A DNA stretch of 64,000 bases from Thozetella sp. PMI_491. Lineage: Eukaryota > Ascomycota > Sordariomycetes > Chaetosphaeriales > Chaetosphaeriaceae. The translations under genes were made by a program, and so were the position numbers. Within the stretch, counting starts at the first letter, position 1. Each line of letters begins with the position of its first letter. Location of the stretch: contig MU270042.1 of NCBI GenBank assembly GCA_021432635.1, forward strand, positions 369,577 to 433,576, read 5' to 3'. A model generated the notes under the pieces. It saw nothing but the letters and a program-made list of their open reading frames with translations. It had not been told where the DNA came from and did not search any database. This document shows positions 49,801 through 60,141 of this stretch, piece after piece.

Positions 49801-49879
49801 CCGCTGCAAAGGAGACGTTTAAGCCAGGCAGAAGAGCAGAAGGGGGGCGAGAAGGTATCTTACCGGTACAAACACGGAC

Positions 49880-50345
49880 TATGCGGCGAGGCGCGTGGGA
49901 AATTATAGAGCCGCCATGTGTATCTCCGACCTGTATCCTACTGCCGGCCAGCATCGGATGTACTTGCCGCCCATAGCCTGACATATCCAGCCCTTGAAAA
50001 CAGACTGGGCTCGCTGAGCGCGGTCTGGAGGGCGAATCAGCTCGGGCAAGAAGAGTCGGAACTGGGGCCAGGACGCGAGACGTTGCAGTGGAGAACGATG
50101 CCGTCGTGTGGGTACATATTCCGTAGTCGCGCGGCGATATAGATAGCGGGACTAGTCGGAGGCGAAAGCGGCACTGCTCAGTCCGCAGTGAGGGGGGCGC
50201 CCGTATGCAAGGCGGACCGCGGCCTTGAATGACTCGTAGATTCGCCATTTTATCTCGTCCAAATCCCAGGAACCAAGATGGTGGAGACAAATATAACTTC
50301 CAAGGTTGGTTTTAAAACGCAGAAAGTACTCACTGGCCTGCAGGA
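49880..50345 (-). pseudogene. Unrecognised protein relic, long readable frame with three stops
   Basis: From about 50,345 down to 49,880 the minus strand reads about 150 codons of protein-like sequence, for example DEIKWRIYESFKAAVRLAYG, then LFLPELIRPPDRAQ and then WICQAMGGKYIRCWPAVGYR. Stops occur at three places. I do not know the family. It ends just before the acceptor of the Zn2Cys6 relic and may be an independent gene. The 176-codon ORF in another frame at 49760-50290 is a shadow of this. Confidence 0.4.
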
Positions 50346-50934
50346 ATTGGAAGTCTTGGAGTTTGGTGGTGTTTCGCTGGCGTATCTACTTTCTGTTCCT
50401 TATTCCACTGCAAATATAAAATGGGGGGGCCTGCGCGCTGCCATACCCTCTGGCTTTAGGGCGAGGAAGAGGCCTAACGCTGAAAAAGGGGGCTACGCCC
50501 CTGCTTCGCAACCCTCTAGGGCTTATAGGCAGTGTCTGACCGAAGGCTATACCAAGCTGTAGCGTATACTACTTTCACTGGCCCCACTTACGCTCCGTGA
50601 GTTTTGGGCGCCTACCAGCTGAGTAGTAGAGGGTCTATCGTTTATGCTCAGACCCTCGGCTAATTGTATTGCCAATACGGGGGGAGCCAGCGTAGCCAGT
50701 CTAGCTACGTTCATGTCGGGGAGACCCCCCGACTCCCCCCTTCCGACAGTACCAAGATGAGCCCGCTACCCAACGAGTAGCCGGCTTGCTGAGAAACTGG
50801 CTCGCCCGTAGAAAAGAATAAAAAAGCGAGGAAAACATTCTATATTCTCTCTATACATCCAAGACTGGCGCCATTTTGTATCTCTATGTAGCAACTTGTT
50901 TTAAGTCTTATTTTCAATGTCCAGTTGTGGTGCT
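50346..50934. other. GC-rich, repeat-like intergenic DNA
   Basis: Stretches such as 50,490-50,530 and 50,690-50,740 contain short complementary runs (gggggctacgcccct; ggggagacccccc). They look like dispersed repeat sequence that has escaped RIP, or structured transcript ends. No coding frame. Confidence 0.35.
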
Positions 50935-53814
50935 TCATTGCGAGTCATTCGATGCCCCCCACACATGGGGAGACGCACCAGGATTCGGTTCGCCGAACGG
51001 TGTTGGCGGATCCTCGTCCACGTATTCCCGAAAGATGCGCCCACTCAACTTGGTCTGCACCTCTGACGCATTGGTGCCAAACATATCTCCAAGGTGGTCC
51101 GCGGTGATGCCGTCGCCGATCAGCGTCACCGAGACACCGGTGCGGAGGACGCGCGGAGGCACGTTGCTGACGTCGATAGAGGACATGTCCATCGAGTTGG
51201 CGCCGACGAACTCGCACTTGTATTTTCCTGCCACTAGCACATGCGGCCGTGACTCGGGGTCTCCCCTGCGGTTGCCGTTCTCGCGACGGGGCAAGCCATC
51301 GGCGTAGCCGAGCGGAATGGTGGCCAGCTTCATGGCCCGGGGCGTCGTGAATGTCCCGCCGTAGCCGACCTCCGAGCCCTTGCAGTACTCGCTGATCTGG
51401 GTGATCTTGGACCTCAGCGTCATGACCTGCTCCAGCGGGTTGCTGTCGGCATCGAAGGGCGCCTGGCCGTGGAAGGTGGCACCCATGCGTACCATATCCT
51501 TGTGTAGGGCCTTGCCTAGGAAGACGGTCGACGACGCGCCGATGGAGTGGTCTGCATCGGGGAAGTGCCTGCAGATGTCCTCAAAGTTGGCGAGCTGCCG
51601 CTGGGTGGAAATGCCCCAGCGACGCCCGTAGGGGCTGCTGCATGGCCCACGCCTTGCCATCGTCGGGTCTTCCGCCCCCAGCAGCGTGTCACCCGCCTTG
51701 GCCAGGTGGGTCATGGCCAGCTTGATGTCGATGTTCTCCAGTTCGCGCGCCCTGAGGCTGGCAAGCAGCTCGCTCGTTTCCCTGCTGCCCATGCCCGCCC
51801 GGCTCATGCCGCTGTCGAATTGGAGGACGGCCGGAAGCTGGCGCCTGGCGTCCACACCGGCCGCATTCCATTCGCGCACCTGCTGCAGGCTGTTGAGCAC
51901 GGGGGTGATCTTGTACTTGATTAGCAGCCGCGGATCCGCGCCCACCAGATTCCCATCCAGCACGTTGATGGCCACGTCGCTGACCAGATCGGGCCGCGAG
52001 CTCTGCAGCATCCTCCGCAACTCGACAGCCTCTCCGATGCGCGCAACGAAGAAGTCGCGACAGCCTTCGGATACGAGAGTCTTGCTGACAATGTCGGCGC
52101 CAAGCCCGTAAGCGTTGGCCTTGACCACGGCGGCCGCCCGCGTGCGGCGTGGCGCTGCCTGCTGTCCATCTACGCCTGGCTTGGGGTTGGCTAGCATTGC
52201 CAACCCGAGCCGGAAATTGCGCCGCAGCGCACCCAGGTCGATAGTCGCGATGCCGCCAGCGGCTGCGCGTAGCTGCTCGCGTTCTGACTCTTGGTCCATA
52301 GCAGCAGCATATTCCGTCGGAAAGTCTTGCGTTCTGGGAATCCCTTTACTTCCGCCTGTCGCCAACTTATCTGGCTCGCTAGTATTGATAGATTCTATGC
52401 AGATAGACGTCTTCGATGTAACAGATTTCTGTGCGCACAATACATTCCCTCTCTGCGGTTGGACGAAGGACCACCCATCGTGTCCGTGGTCGCTAACCAC
52501 GATGCGAGGGCGACGGCGTCTCCGAGGCAGAGTCCAAATCCGCCTGCTTCCAGTATTACAATTCGACATGTCGGCGTTGGGATGCATGTAGCTGCGTATG
52601 GAAGTGGCGTCACTGCTCGGGCTATATTCCTTGCCGCTCTCTTCATCCCCGGCGTCAGTCGTGCGCACTGGGCTGGGCTGTCCCGATCCCGAGTTTGCGA
52701 AGGGTTCGTAGAGCAGCCCGTTGACGAGAGCGACGACCAGGTCGGACGTTCCCTCCAAGAGCGCCGGATCGTTGGCGAGGCGCGGCGTCAGTATAGCGAG
52801 AATGGCCGTGGTCGTCGACAGGATGCCGGTCCGCACCGCCCAGGGTCCCAAGGCCCCGTTCGCGAGATAGCCCTTCTGGTATCCGACGTCCTCGATGGTC
52901 AGCTGAAGCACGTGAGCATCGCTGCCACCTCTGATCTGCGACCGCACCGAAGGGATGGCCTGAAACATGAGGTCCTCTCCGATCTCGCCCAGGAGGTTCA
53001 GTCCGCCGCGTGCCAAGGCATGCTTGATCTGCTCGACGAAGCTCGAACGCGCATTCCAGGCCGCCGATCCCGACGGTGAGGCAAGCCGGGACATGGCCAG
53101 GTTCACGAGCCCCTGGTCTATGCCGTAGCCCACCATCATCAGACCGAAGTGTGTCCAATCTGGCACGGTGCCCGATGTGTTCGGATTCTGCAGGCGCACG
53201 CGCGACTGCACCATCAGATCCCGCATTCCGGTGTACATGGTGAAGGCGAAATGAGTCGAGGCGCTACCAGCAGCCGTGTTTGTGGCCAGCTCGGCGACTG
53301 CTGCGGCCAGGGCTGTGCCGGCCATGATAACTCTCGAGCGGCGGCTGGTGGGCGTCGCCGTTCCGGCATTCTTGTCGCGCCAGAACCCGATCGCATGGGT
53401 CACCACCGCGACACCAGCACCGGAGAGCGTCCCAATTGTCGTCCTCAGCCAGGGCGGCACGTTGGTCTTGTCAAATCCGGCTTCCACACCATAGCTGATG
53501 AACTGCCGCAACACCGTCGGAATGAACACCGACATGAAGTTGCGAGCCGTTACGTTGGCCACAGACCCCAGGATCTTGGCGGTATCACTAGCAGAGTCCT
53601 GGTTCAGCGCAACCCGGGCTTGGAAGTCTGGCGCTTCAGATGTGTAATTCTGTAGTGTACTTGCATCGTCCGCTTTACTTTTCCGCCAGGGAGGCTGGAG
53701 CAGAGATGACAGAATTCTGGACGGCAGCATTTGACCCGAGAGCCCACACAAAGAAAATAACGTAGACTTAGGATCGGGCAGGGCCGAGCTTAGAAGCGGT
53801 AGCTGTACTGCCAA
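50935..53814 (-). CDS. Bacterial-type alanine racemase with a long hydrophobic N-terminal domain
   Basis: One uninterrupted frame of 959 codons without introns. Residues about 520-940 are a fold-III alanine racemase: TIDLGALRRNF, then AAAVVKANAYGLGA with the PLP Lys at about 565, then QFDSGMSRAGM, then HKDMVRMGATFHG, then EVGYGGTF with the catalytic Tyr, then the C-terminal barrel (VTLIGDG...TADHLGDMFGTNASEV). It would interconvert L- and D-alanine, or other small amino acids. Residues about 60-390 are Ala/Gly-rich, with several hydrophobic stretches, and match nothing I know. A Ser/Arg-rich linker separates the two. Met506 could be a second start giving racemase alone. Intronless length and the bacterial-type domain suggest transfer, though yeasts also have fold-III racemases. 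A TATATAAG lies 88 bp upstream. The domain call is firm; the fusion needs transcript proof. Confidence 0.85.
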   Translation of the reverse strand: MAVQLPLLSSALPDPKSTLFSLCGLSGQMLPSRILSSLLQPPWRKSKADDASTLQNYTSEAPDFQARVALNQDSASDTAKILGSVANVTARNFMSVFIPTVLRQFISYGVEAGFDKTNVPPWLRTTIGTLSGAGVAVVTHAIGFWRDKNAGTATPTSRRSRVIMAGTALAAAVAELATNTAAGSASTHFAFTMYTGMRDLMVQSRVRLQNPNTSGTVPDWTHFGLMMVGYGIDQGLVNLAMSRLASPSGSAAWNARSSFVEQIKHALARGGLNLLGEIGEDLMFQAIPSVRSQIRGGSDAHVLQLTIEDVGYQKGYLANGALGPWAVRTGILSTTTAILAILTPRLANDPALLEGTSDLVVALVNGLLYEPFANSGSGQPSPVRTTDAGDEESGKEYSPSSDATSIRSYMHPNADMSNCNTGSRRIWTLPRRRRRPRIVVSDHGHDGWSFVQPQRGNVLCAQKSVTSKTSICIESINTSEPDKLATGGSKGIPRTQDFPTEYAAAMDQESEREQLRAAAGGIATIDLGALRRNFRLGLAMLANPKPGVDGQQAAPRRTRAAAVVKANAYGLGADIVSKTLVSEGCRDFFVARIGEAVELRRMLQSSRPDLVSDVAINVLDGNLVGADPRLLIKYKITPVLNSLQQVREWNAAGVDARRQLPAVLQFDSGMSRAGMGSRETSELLASLRARELENIDIKLAMTHLAKAGDTLLGAEDPTMARRGPCSSPYGRRWGISTQRQLANFEDICRHFPDADHSIGASSTVFLGKALHKDMVRMGATFHGQAPFDADSNPLEQVMTLRSKITQISEYCKGSEVGYGGTFTTPRAMKLATIPLGYADGLPRRENGNRRGDPESRPHVLVAGKYKCEFVGANSMDMSSIDVSNVPPRVLRTGVSVTLIGDGITADHLGDMFGTNASEVQTKLSGRIFREYVDEDPPTPFGEPNPGASPHVWGASNDSQ

Positions 53815-53901
53815 GGAAATTGAAAGGCATCGATGGCCAGAAAACCCATGTGAACTTCATCTCGTTCCCTCTCGGTCCGACTTCTCCAGCGGACTGGACA
53901 G

Positions 53902-53909
53902 CTTATATA
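53902..53909 (-). promoter_or_regulatory. TATA box of the alanine racemase gene
   Basis: The minus strand reads TATATAAG 88 bp upstream of the ATG at 53814. The clear box supports 53814 as the start of the long form. Confidence 0.5.
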
Positions 53910-54970
53910 GAGCGTGAGTCTCGTAAAGGTTGATAACGCACTACGGCTACCCCGGCTAGTAATTTCATTAAGGGCAAGCCGTAATGTAAGCTTTGGCTGT
54001 CTTGGATGCTCAGGCACATTTGTTCTTCATTGTCAAGGGATTCGATGAGACGGGGTAGGGTAAGATGGGATGCTTGGCCGGTCCCTGAGCCATTCCTGGG
54101 GTTTGTCTTCCTTCATGAGTGTCAGGGGCTCGCCGACAGCGGCCAGGGTTGGACCTCGGCAACAGCTTCGGTGATTTAAAGACAGTGGAATTACAGTCAC
54201 CAAGCCAGAAAGATGATTAATTCTTGCCTACTTTTTAGCTTGTCCTCCAGGATAAAACCGTAAATCTATAAGATGCCATTAGTCTGCAAAATAAATGTCG
54301 AGTGAAGAGTATATAAGTCATATTCTTTATTTATGCCAATATGTTTCTAGAAGTAGACTTGATAGGTATCACCAGTGCAGCAAAGTGGATGCATTAGATG
54401 TGCCGGGTCCGGTATATTGTCTCTCACTAGCAGACCAGTCGGCTGCGAAACAGCCCCCTCGCTCCAACCTCCGCTCCCTGTTTTAACAAAGAAAAAAGAA
54501 AAAAAAGAAAGAAAAAAAAGAGGCCCTCTTTCGGAGTGAATTACTAAGTAAACCTCTTACTGCCCCGGGATTTGGCCGTCATACGGGTCGAATGGCCGGA
54601 TATGGGGATGAGTTTCGACTCATCCCGCCTGCATACAGACCACCGAGATCGCACTGAATGCCGAGGATCCTGCCATCTGCTGATGTCTGGTGCAATAGGT
54701 GCAGAGAACGTAATGGCGGAATCGAATAAGTTACCTAGCACGCAGTAGTCATCAGGTCAGACTATTGTCCTACCGAGATTGTACGCTATGATATGCCGGT
54801 GCCTCCGGAGAGTATCCGTCAACTCAAAAAGGGACTGCGCGTTCTATTGCCGTATAATTTCGCGGCGCAGTTGGTAGGTCTACCCCTTCGCTACTCCAAT
54901 CCTACCCTCTGTCAGCTGCAATCTGAGGTGAGGCTTGGTGTGCATGTGTAATCTCACCGCCATCGCGCCA

Positions 54971-55007
<37 letters not shown>

Positions 55008-55806
55008 TTTTAGCCCCTTGCAGCGACCGTGGCGACTCGGGCGGTCTTGTTTCCAATGCCGACCTAACTTTCACCCACGTTCTCTTTGCTCACCGGCGTG
55101 CCCATAAGCCTCTGTAAGACCGCAGAGTCCAGTGCTAAAGTAGGAAATCGACGACGGTGACATGCCGGCCAACATTGACCTGGAGAATTTATGATGGTGG
55201 TTTAAAAGTTTTCTCGATTTGCCGTGACAAGCTATGACTTCGTATCCACTAATTAATGGGACGGCGTCGTACACCGCGCACAATCGTGTCGCTCAACGCC
55301 TAGATCTTATGCATGAAGATGATACTTCGTTTTGGTACTGTTGAACATAATTGTTGGCGTTTCATTGCAAAGCCTTCATAGGAGCCTCACAAGGAGGTCT
55401 AGCTTTCAGTCAACCCACTCCCTTATGAACCGACTTTCTTTCGATGGCGCTCGAGGAGGCGGAAGGACAACTGTCGGACGTACGAGAGCCAGCGCCGCCA
55501 AGATCGTGGCCGAGGTGAGGATCTGCCCCCTCTTATTACATGATAAATATCCGCAATAACATCGAGCTCACTGACTTCAATCGAATCGGTGCTGATATCA
55601 TCTGACCATGATACATAGAAATTCCCGTTCGTGTCTCGCGGGCAAGTGTTGCGTGATGCTTCGTGGTAGGTTGTTGCACGGCGGGCGAAGCGTTATAACC
55701 AGCAGAGATGATCTGTTCAAATTGCAGTATTGGCTGGCCATAGACGTTGGCATGTCCATGAGCCACGGTCTCGAGACACTTCTTCACTCACAAATTATAG
55801 AGAACA
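53910..55806. other. Gene-poor intergenic DNA with a poly-C tract
   Basis: Short ORFs only. Contains a polypurine run at about 54,486-54,521 and the 36-nt C run at 54972-55007. ORFs of poly-Pro or poly-Gly here are products of that run. Confidence 0.45.
54972..55007 (+). repeat. Homopolymer of 36 C
   Basis: An uninterrupted run of 36 cytosines (G on the other strand). Such a length is unusual in fungal DNA; it is highly mutable and may be mis-sized by sequencing. Confidence 0.9.
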
Positions 55807-56076
55807 ATGATGAGAATACATATTCCAACTATTTGTCACGTTGTAGCAATCACCGCTGTCCTTGGGTCCGATATGGATCATTTTACCCTGTGGATACCTT
55901 ATGTGCTGCGGGGTGGGCAGAAGCGTAGATATCTCACTTTTGAAGCTCACGCAAACCTGGATTGTACTGGATCACAAGCTGCTCTTGTGTCGTCTGGACT
56001 GCTGTGTTATTCCTACAAGAATCTGCATCAAGATTTCTTTGGTTGCATCTTTCAAGCCGGTATCACTATAAGTTAA
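55807..56076 (+). CDS. Possible small secreted peptide ORF (89 aa), unrecognised
   Basis: Begins with MMRIHIPTICHVVAITAVLG, a plausible weak signal peptide, and continues with a Lys-Arg dipeptide (GGQKRRYLTF) and a few Cys. Nothing in it is repeated. It could be a small secreted protein or chance. There is no clear intron and the frame ends within intergenic DNA. I list it because it lies between the racemase and the peptide cluster and carries a dibasic site. Confidence 0.22.
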   Translation: MMRIHIPTICHVVAITAVLGSDMDHFTLWIPYVLRGGQKRRYLTFEAHANLDCTGSQAALVSSGLLCYSYKNLHQDFFGCIFQAGITIS

Positions 56077-58157
56077 TACCCTAGACCCACCATGCCTGAC
56101 ATCCACCTATTGCTATTTTGACGTATTTTCAGAAGCCCAGTCAATTCTTTTGGTAATTTCTTGTTTCCTTGATACTACGAGGGCACCGAAAATCTCAGGA
56201 AAGAAGCCTTAGCTCCATGGCCCAGGCCATGTTTGCTCTGGTCTTGTGTGCCCCAAAGGGTCCTGTTCGGGTGCTTGGAAGGACCTGGATTACAGCCGCG
56301 GCTGGATGTTCAAACCATTCACTTCATCTACTTGGTTTTCGCTATGGCAACGGCCTTTTCTTTGATGTTTGAAGCATCAGCAAGAGCAGTTCAGAACACT
56401 TAAAATCGATACACTAAGGGTTGATGGGTTCAACGCTGGTGAGAAAGGCTGTCACGCTACGCTTTGCTCCTGAGACATCAGTCCAGCGTAAGGTCGGTAT
56501 GGCGTTCCCAGTGAACATCGTGGCAGCATTTGCGAGAGACGACAGTGGTGGCTGAGTAAACTGTCTTGGCACATTGAACGCGGCTTTTGCATACTACAAC
56601 ACCAAAATAGATAGCGCTGGAGATCTCTCAGTTTCAGCGATGTCGGATTAGAGAGCTCGGACTTTTCTCTGGGTACTGCCTGGCTCGCTTCCCTTCGCAT
56701 TTATGATGTGACCTTTTTGGGGCATGATTTTTGCGCTGCGTATTCAGATGATGTCTGTTGACACCCGGTGACCGTATCATGCCCGTGGATTGCCAAAACC
56801 GGCCACGCGACAATGAGCCATCCATCGGGGTCTGTCGTAACCTAGCCTTGGCCATAAAGACCTACAGCAATTGCCGCAAAATAAAGAGGCTACAGCGTGT
56901 AGTATCTGCCAGTCAGACACCAGGACAAGGAACCTAGGCCGCAGCGGCTAGGTACGGGCTCGCCCGCCACATGTCGCTACCAGACATAAAGCTTCCCGCC
57001 AAGCCCCGAGCCAATAGGGTGTAGTCCTTCTACCGGGTGTCCTTATTCTTGACTGCCGGAAATTTAGGGGGATAAATCCACTAGCACAGGTGCCGCAGGG
57101 ATTTGGATACGACTTACCCAAGCCGGTTTGCTCAGCGAGCCAACGAGACGGTTGCTCAAGATTCTGTACTTCGCTGTTTACTACTTCAGCACGGTCACGG
57201 GCCAGAAAGAATTGGTTGACCTCTCTATAAATCCTGGCTCAATACTTATGGTGCCCTGGCCCACCCACACTTCGACCCGAGGTCATATACGGATATGTAC
57301 TCATTCTCGCTCGCAATGACTACTGATTAACGCCACGATCATGCATCAGCCAATGGTTCGTCCTCCTATACGATCCCTATACCATTCAGGGGAGGTTCTG
57401 TACGCGCTTACGATTCAGGGGGGGGGTTCTGTACGCGCTTCCGATTCCAGCAATGGAACTACAGTGACACAGCGGCTTACGTGGACGTTCTTAAACCAAC
57501 AATATATTTTCATTACGTGCTTGATTGCTCTGGATGAGCACTGATAGATGACGATGAAACGTTTTATATCACTCGAATTATCACGATGACCCTCAGCAAT
57601 ATTCCGACAACGTGGGGATGTCCCAGATTAACTAACGAGGCTGCTGATGAAGAGACTGGTGAAACGACTGGGATATGAAGTTAGGAGTGGGGTGTTTCGG
57701 ACGCAGCGTGTACAGCTGTGACTCCTGCCAGTGCTTGTATGCTTCCCAACCTTTGATTTCTTGGAGACAGGAACAAGCACCGGGCAGAATAGAGAACAGT
57801 AAATCAAAAGTAGGGACCTTGACCTTTCATCGGAATCATTTCCTAGGCAAAGCATACCAGACTAGATGCTAGAAACTATTTCCTTCCCTCGGAATATCTA
57901 GGATGTCTGGGTGTTTACAAGTCCATCTCTCCGACAAGGCAATCAAGAACACCTTCCTAACCGAAGTCGGCGCGGCAATATCCAGAGCCAAACCCAAAAT
58001 TTTCTATCTCTAACCCTCCATGTAAGCCCAGCCAGAGTGGCTTATTTGGGGGGTGGGGGTGGATCATTTCAGGACTAGCGCCGCTTAAACGAGCCTCTCT
58101 AGGGCTAGGTCAGGCATCAGAATGAGCAGGAAGAGCTGGTCCTATGCTTTCCACCAT
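56077..58157. other. Gene-free intergenic DNA
   Basis: Short frames only. At 57,387-57,447 a segment of about 33 bp (ggttctgtacgcgctt ...) is duplicated in tandem. No supported gene; a long gap before the oxidase gene. Confidence 0.4.
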
Positions 58158-59260
58158 CTAGGGCGGCGTTTTCATGCCCTTGACATTCTTGGGTTTGATC
58201 GGCGGGCTCAGCATCTTCTTGCCAACGCCGTCCTCCCACTCGACGGTGACATCGCGATGCATGTTCCAGCGGATTAGCGTATCCCACTTCTTGCAGGTGT
58301 GCACGGTGTTGAAGTTGGGATGGGGCATAGACCGGCCTTCGACCCAGTTGTAGGTCAGCAGACTGATATCACCGTGGCACATGAGGGTCTGGCGAAGGTT
58401 CTCGACACAGTGCTCGAGGTGGCCCTGCACAACCGACTCGGGCGCGCCCGCGAAGGAGCCTTCATGCTGGTCATAGTAGTCGCGGTGGAGGGCCTTGCGC
58501 AGCAAGTCCACGCAGTGCAGCTGGTGGAACACGTCCAGGCTAGCAAGATACTGGCCCGTACCATGGTCGCGGTCCAGGAGCACGGGGTATTCGTGGTACT
58601 CGTTCACTGCCTCCCATTGCTCCTTGGTGATGCCGATGGCGCCGCCTACCGGACCTAGGTTGTCATTACTACGGGACTCCACCGCAGGCTCCAACGGGAG
58701 CTTAGAAACGCAGAGGCTGCTCACCATCGGTGATGTTGTCCCATGCGGCATCGACCTCTGGCCCAATACCGGTAAAAGGAGACTGGAGGCCAAAGCTGCC
58801 CTTGAACCTCTGGACCTCATACTCCACGCCCTCTTCGGCATCGGGCACTGTTTTGCTCCAAGGGTTAGCACTCTAGTGTTTCCCATGCCCACGGAAGACA
58901 GAGCAAGGCATGGCGAAGCGTTAGGGATTTAGCAGACGCACACCATTGCCCGAGCAGTCTCCCGCACTCCAGTTGGCTCAGGTGCAGTGAGGCTCGGGAA
59001 ATCAACACCGTGATGGCCAGCGCCGCGCACGATGCCACTAAAAGGAGAGCCTCGAGGCTCAGTCGCCAGGTGGATGCGGGGATCCGACGTCGAGAGATCA
59101 ATATAGGCTTTTCATCGGCAAGAAAGGCTTCCCCCTCGCTGGTTTCGTCGGCACTGGCAGTGCGGCTCGCATATTCGCCTTCTATGGGCATGTAGGCGGG
59201 ATGTTCCATCTCCTTTCCGAATTTCGACAGAGATATGCGTACGAGTTTGTTCAGAGACAT
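58158..59260 (-). CDS. UstYa-like (DUF3328) oxidase
   Basis: Three exons (59260-58942, 58847-58725, 58654-58158), introns 94 and 70 bp, 312 aa. The first intron has a GCTAAC branch site. The protein is a type II membrane protein: a polar N-terminus of about 65 residues, one membrane segment at about 67-88, then the family pattern C-x2-RLLGQWLPD-x3-GVEYE. Two HxxHC motifs follow, HQLHC at 191-195 and HLEHC at 226-230, with LMC and a C-terminal CKKW. The paired HxxHC motifs are presumed metal ligands and define the UstYa family. In ustiloxin, asperipin-2a and related pathways such proteins perform oxidative cyclisation, often at Tyr, of ribosomal peptides. The gene is divergent from the repeat precursor (60142) with 881 bp between starts, a strong context. 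Substrate is inferred from that neighbour. Confidence 0.92.
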
Positions 59261-60141
59261 GCTAACGTGTAAGTCAAGACAAGGCAGTGATATTCTGGCG
59301 AGAGGAGATCCTTGGTGTCTGGAGGAGAGAGAGATGGGAGGATCTTGAGAAAGGGACTTGAGAAAGGGAGGGGGTGGTCAGTCTCTAGTCTTCCCCTCTT
59401 CTCCTGTAGCTGCCCAAGGATGCCATGGCATCATGGCTAAGAGCAGTGAGATTGGTCACTATTGCGTATCCTCCCAATGTACGCCAAGGCGAGCCATCTA
59501 GGAAGGTCTGGCAGTTTAGGAAGGTATGTGAAAGGCTCTTTGTTGACACATGATTTTTCAAATGATTGTCGATCCGACCGGCCGTAGAGGGTCCTCTGCA
59601 GAAGACGCCCTGTTGTCAACACCGAAATGCAACACACCACCATTCATGACGTTTGTGATGGCAGAAGTCATTGGTATCACCAATGGAAAAAGTAGGTCTC
59701 GCGATCACCGCCTGGTCGGACATCTCGGACTTGCTCTAGAGTTGCATTTAGGGGGCTCTAGCGACAGCCTCTTGGCCAGTAGGAACATGGCCGGCTCATC
59801 CATGTTTCGTCACACCTTCCAAGTTTGCTCTGGCTTGGATTGCGGGAAATGTGAGCCTTTGCGAACCTATATGCCGTAAAGACGGCCAGTCAGGTCTAGA
59901 CCGAGAGATTGCTTCGCGTCGCGCGCCAGACCGGCACTACGTCCTATATCTAGCTAGATAAGCCAAGACGGTATCAGCAATGGGTTTGCCCCAGCTTATA
60001 TCTACTCACTTCTCTATCCATCTATCCATCGATCTGTCTGTACAAGAGATTGTTCAGAGTCTTTTCCTGACTGCCAAGCCAAGTTTGCTATCTATTCCAC
60101 ACTCATCTTATTTACGTCCCTTTCCCAGACACTCGAACAAT
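59261..60141. promoter_or_regulatory. Shared divergent promoter region of oxidase and precursor genes
   Basis: 881 bp between two divergent starts without a supported gene. It contains a direct pair of CGG triplets spaced by 6 nt (59717-59728, tcggacatctcgga), the kind of site bound by Zn2Cys6 regulators, and a TATA-like ttatat near 59,997 ahead of the precursor. Divergent arrangement would allow joint control. The CGG pair could be chance. Confidence 0.4.

Noticed and set aside
49312-49820. A plus-strand frame that reads like protein with about nine TAG/TAA stops
   Set aside because: The opposite strand carries the Zn2Cys6 domain with its Cys spacing, so the plus frame is a mirror of real codon structure, not a second gene.
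49760-50290. 176-codon minus-strand ORF
   Set aside because: Low-complexity Pro/Ser/Arg-rich shadow. Another minus frame over the same bases reads as convincing protein with three stops.
50945-53655. Many long ORFs on both strands inside the racemase gene
   Set aside because: High GC third positions open the other frames. Only the 959-codon frame contains domain motifs.
54880-55117. ORFs with poly-Pro or poly-Gly runs
   Set aside because: Products of the 36-nt C run; no other coding features.
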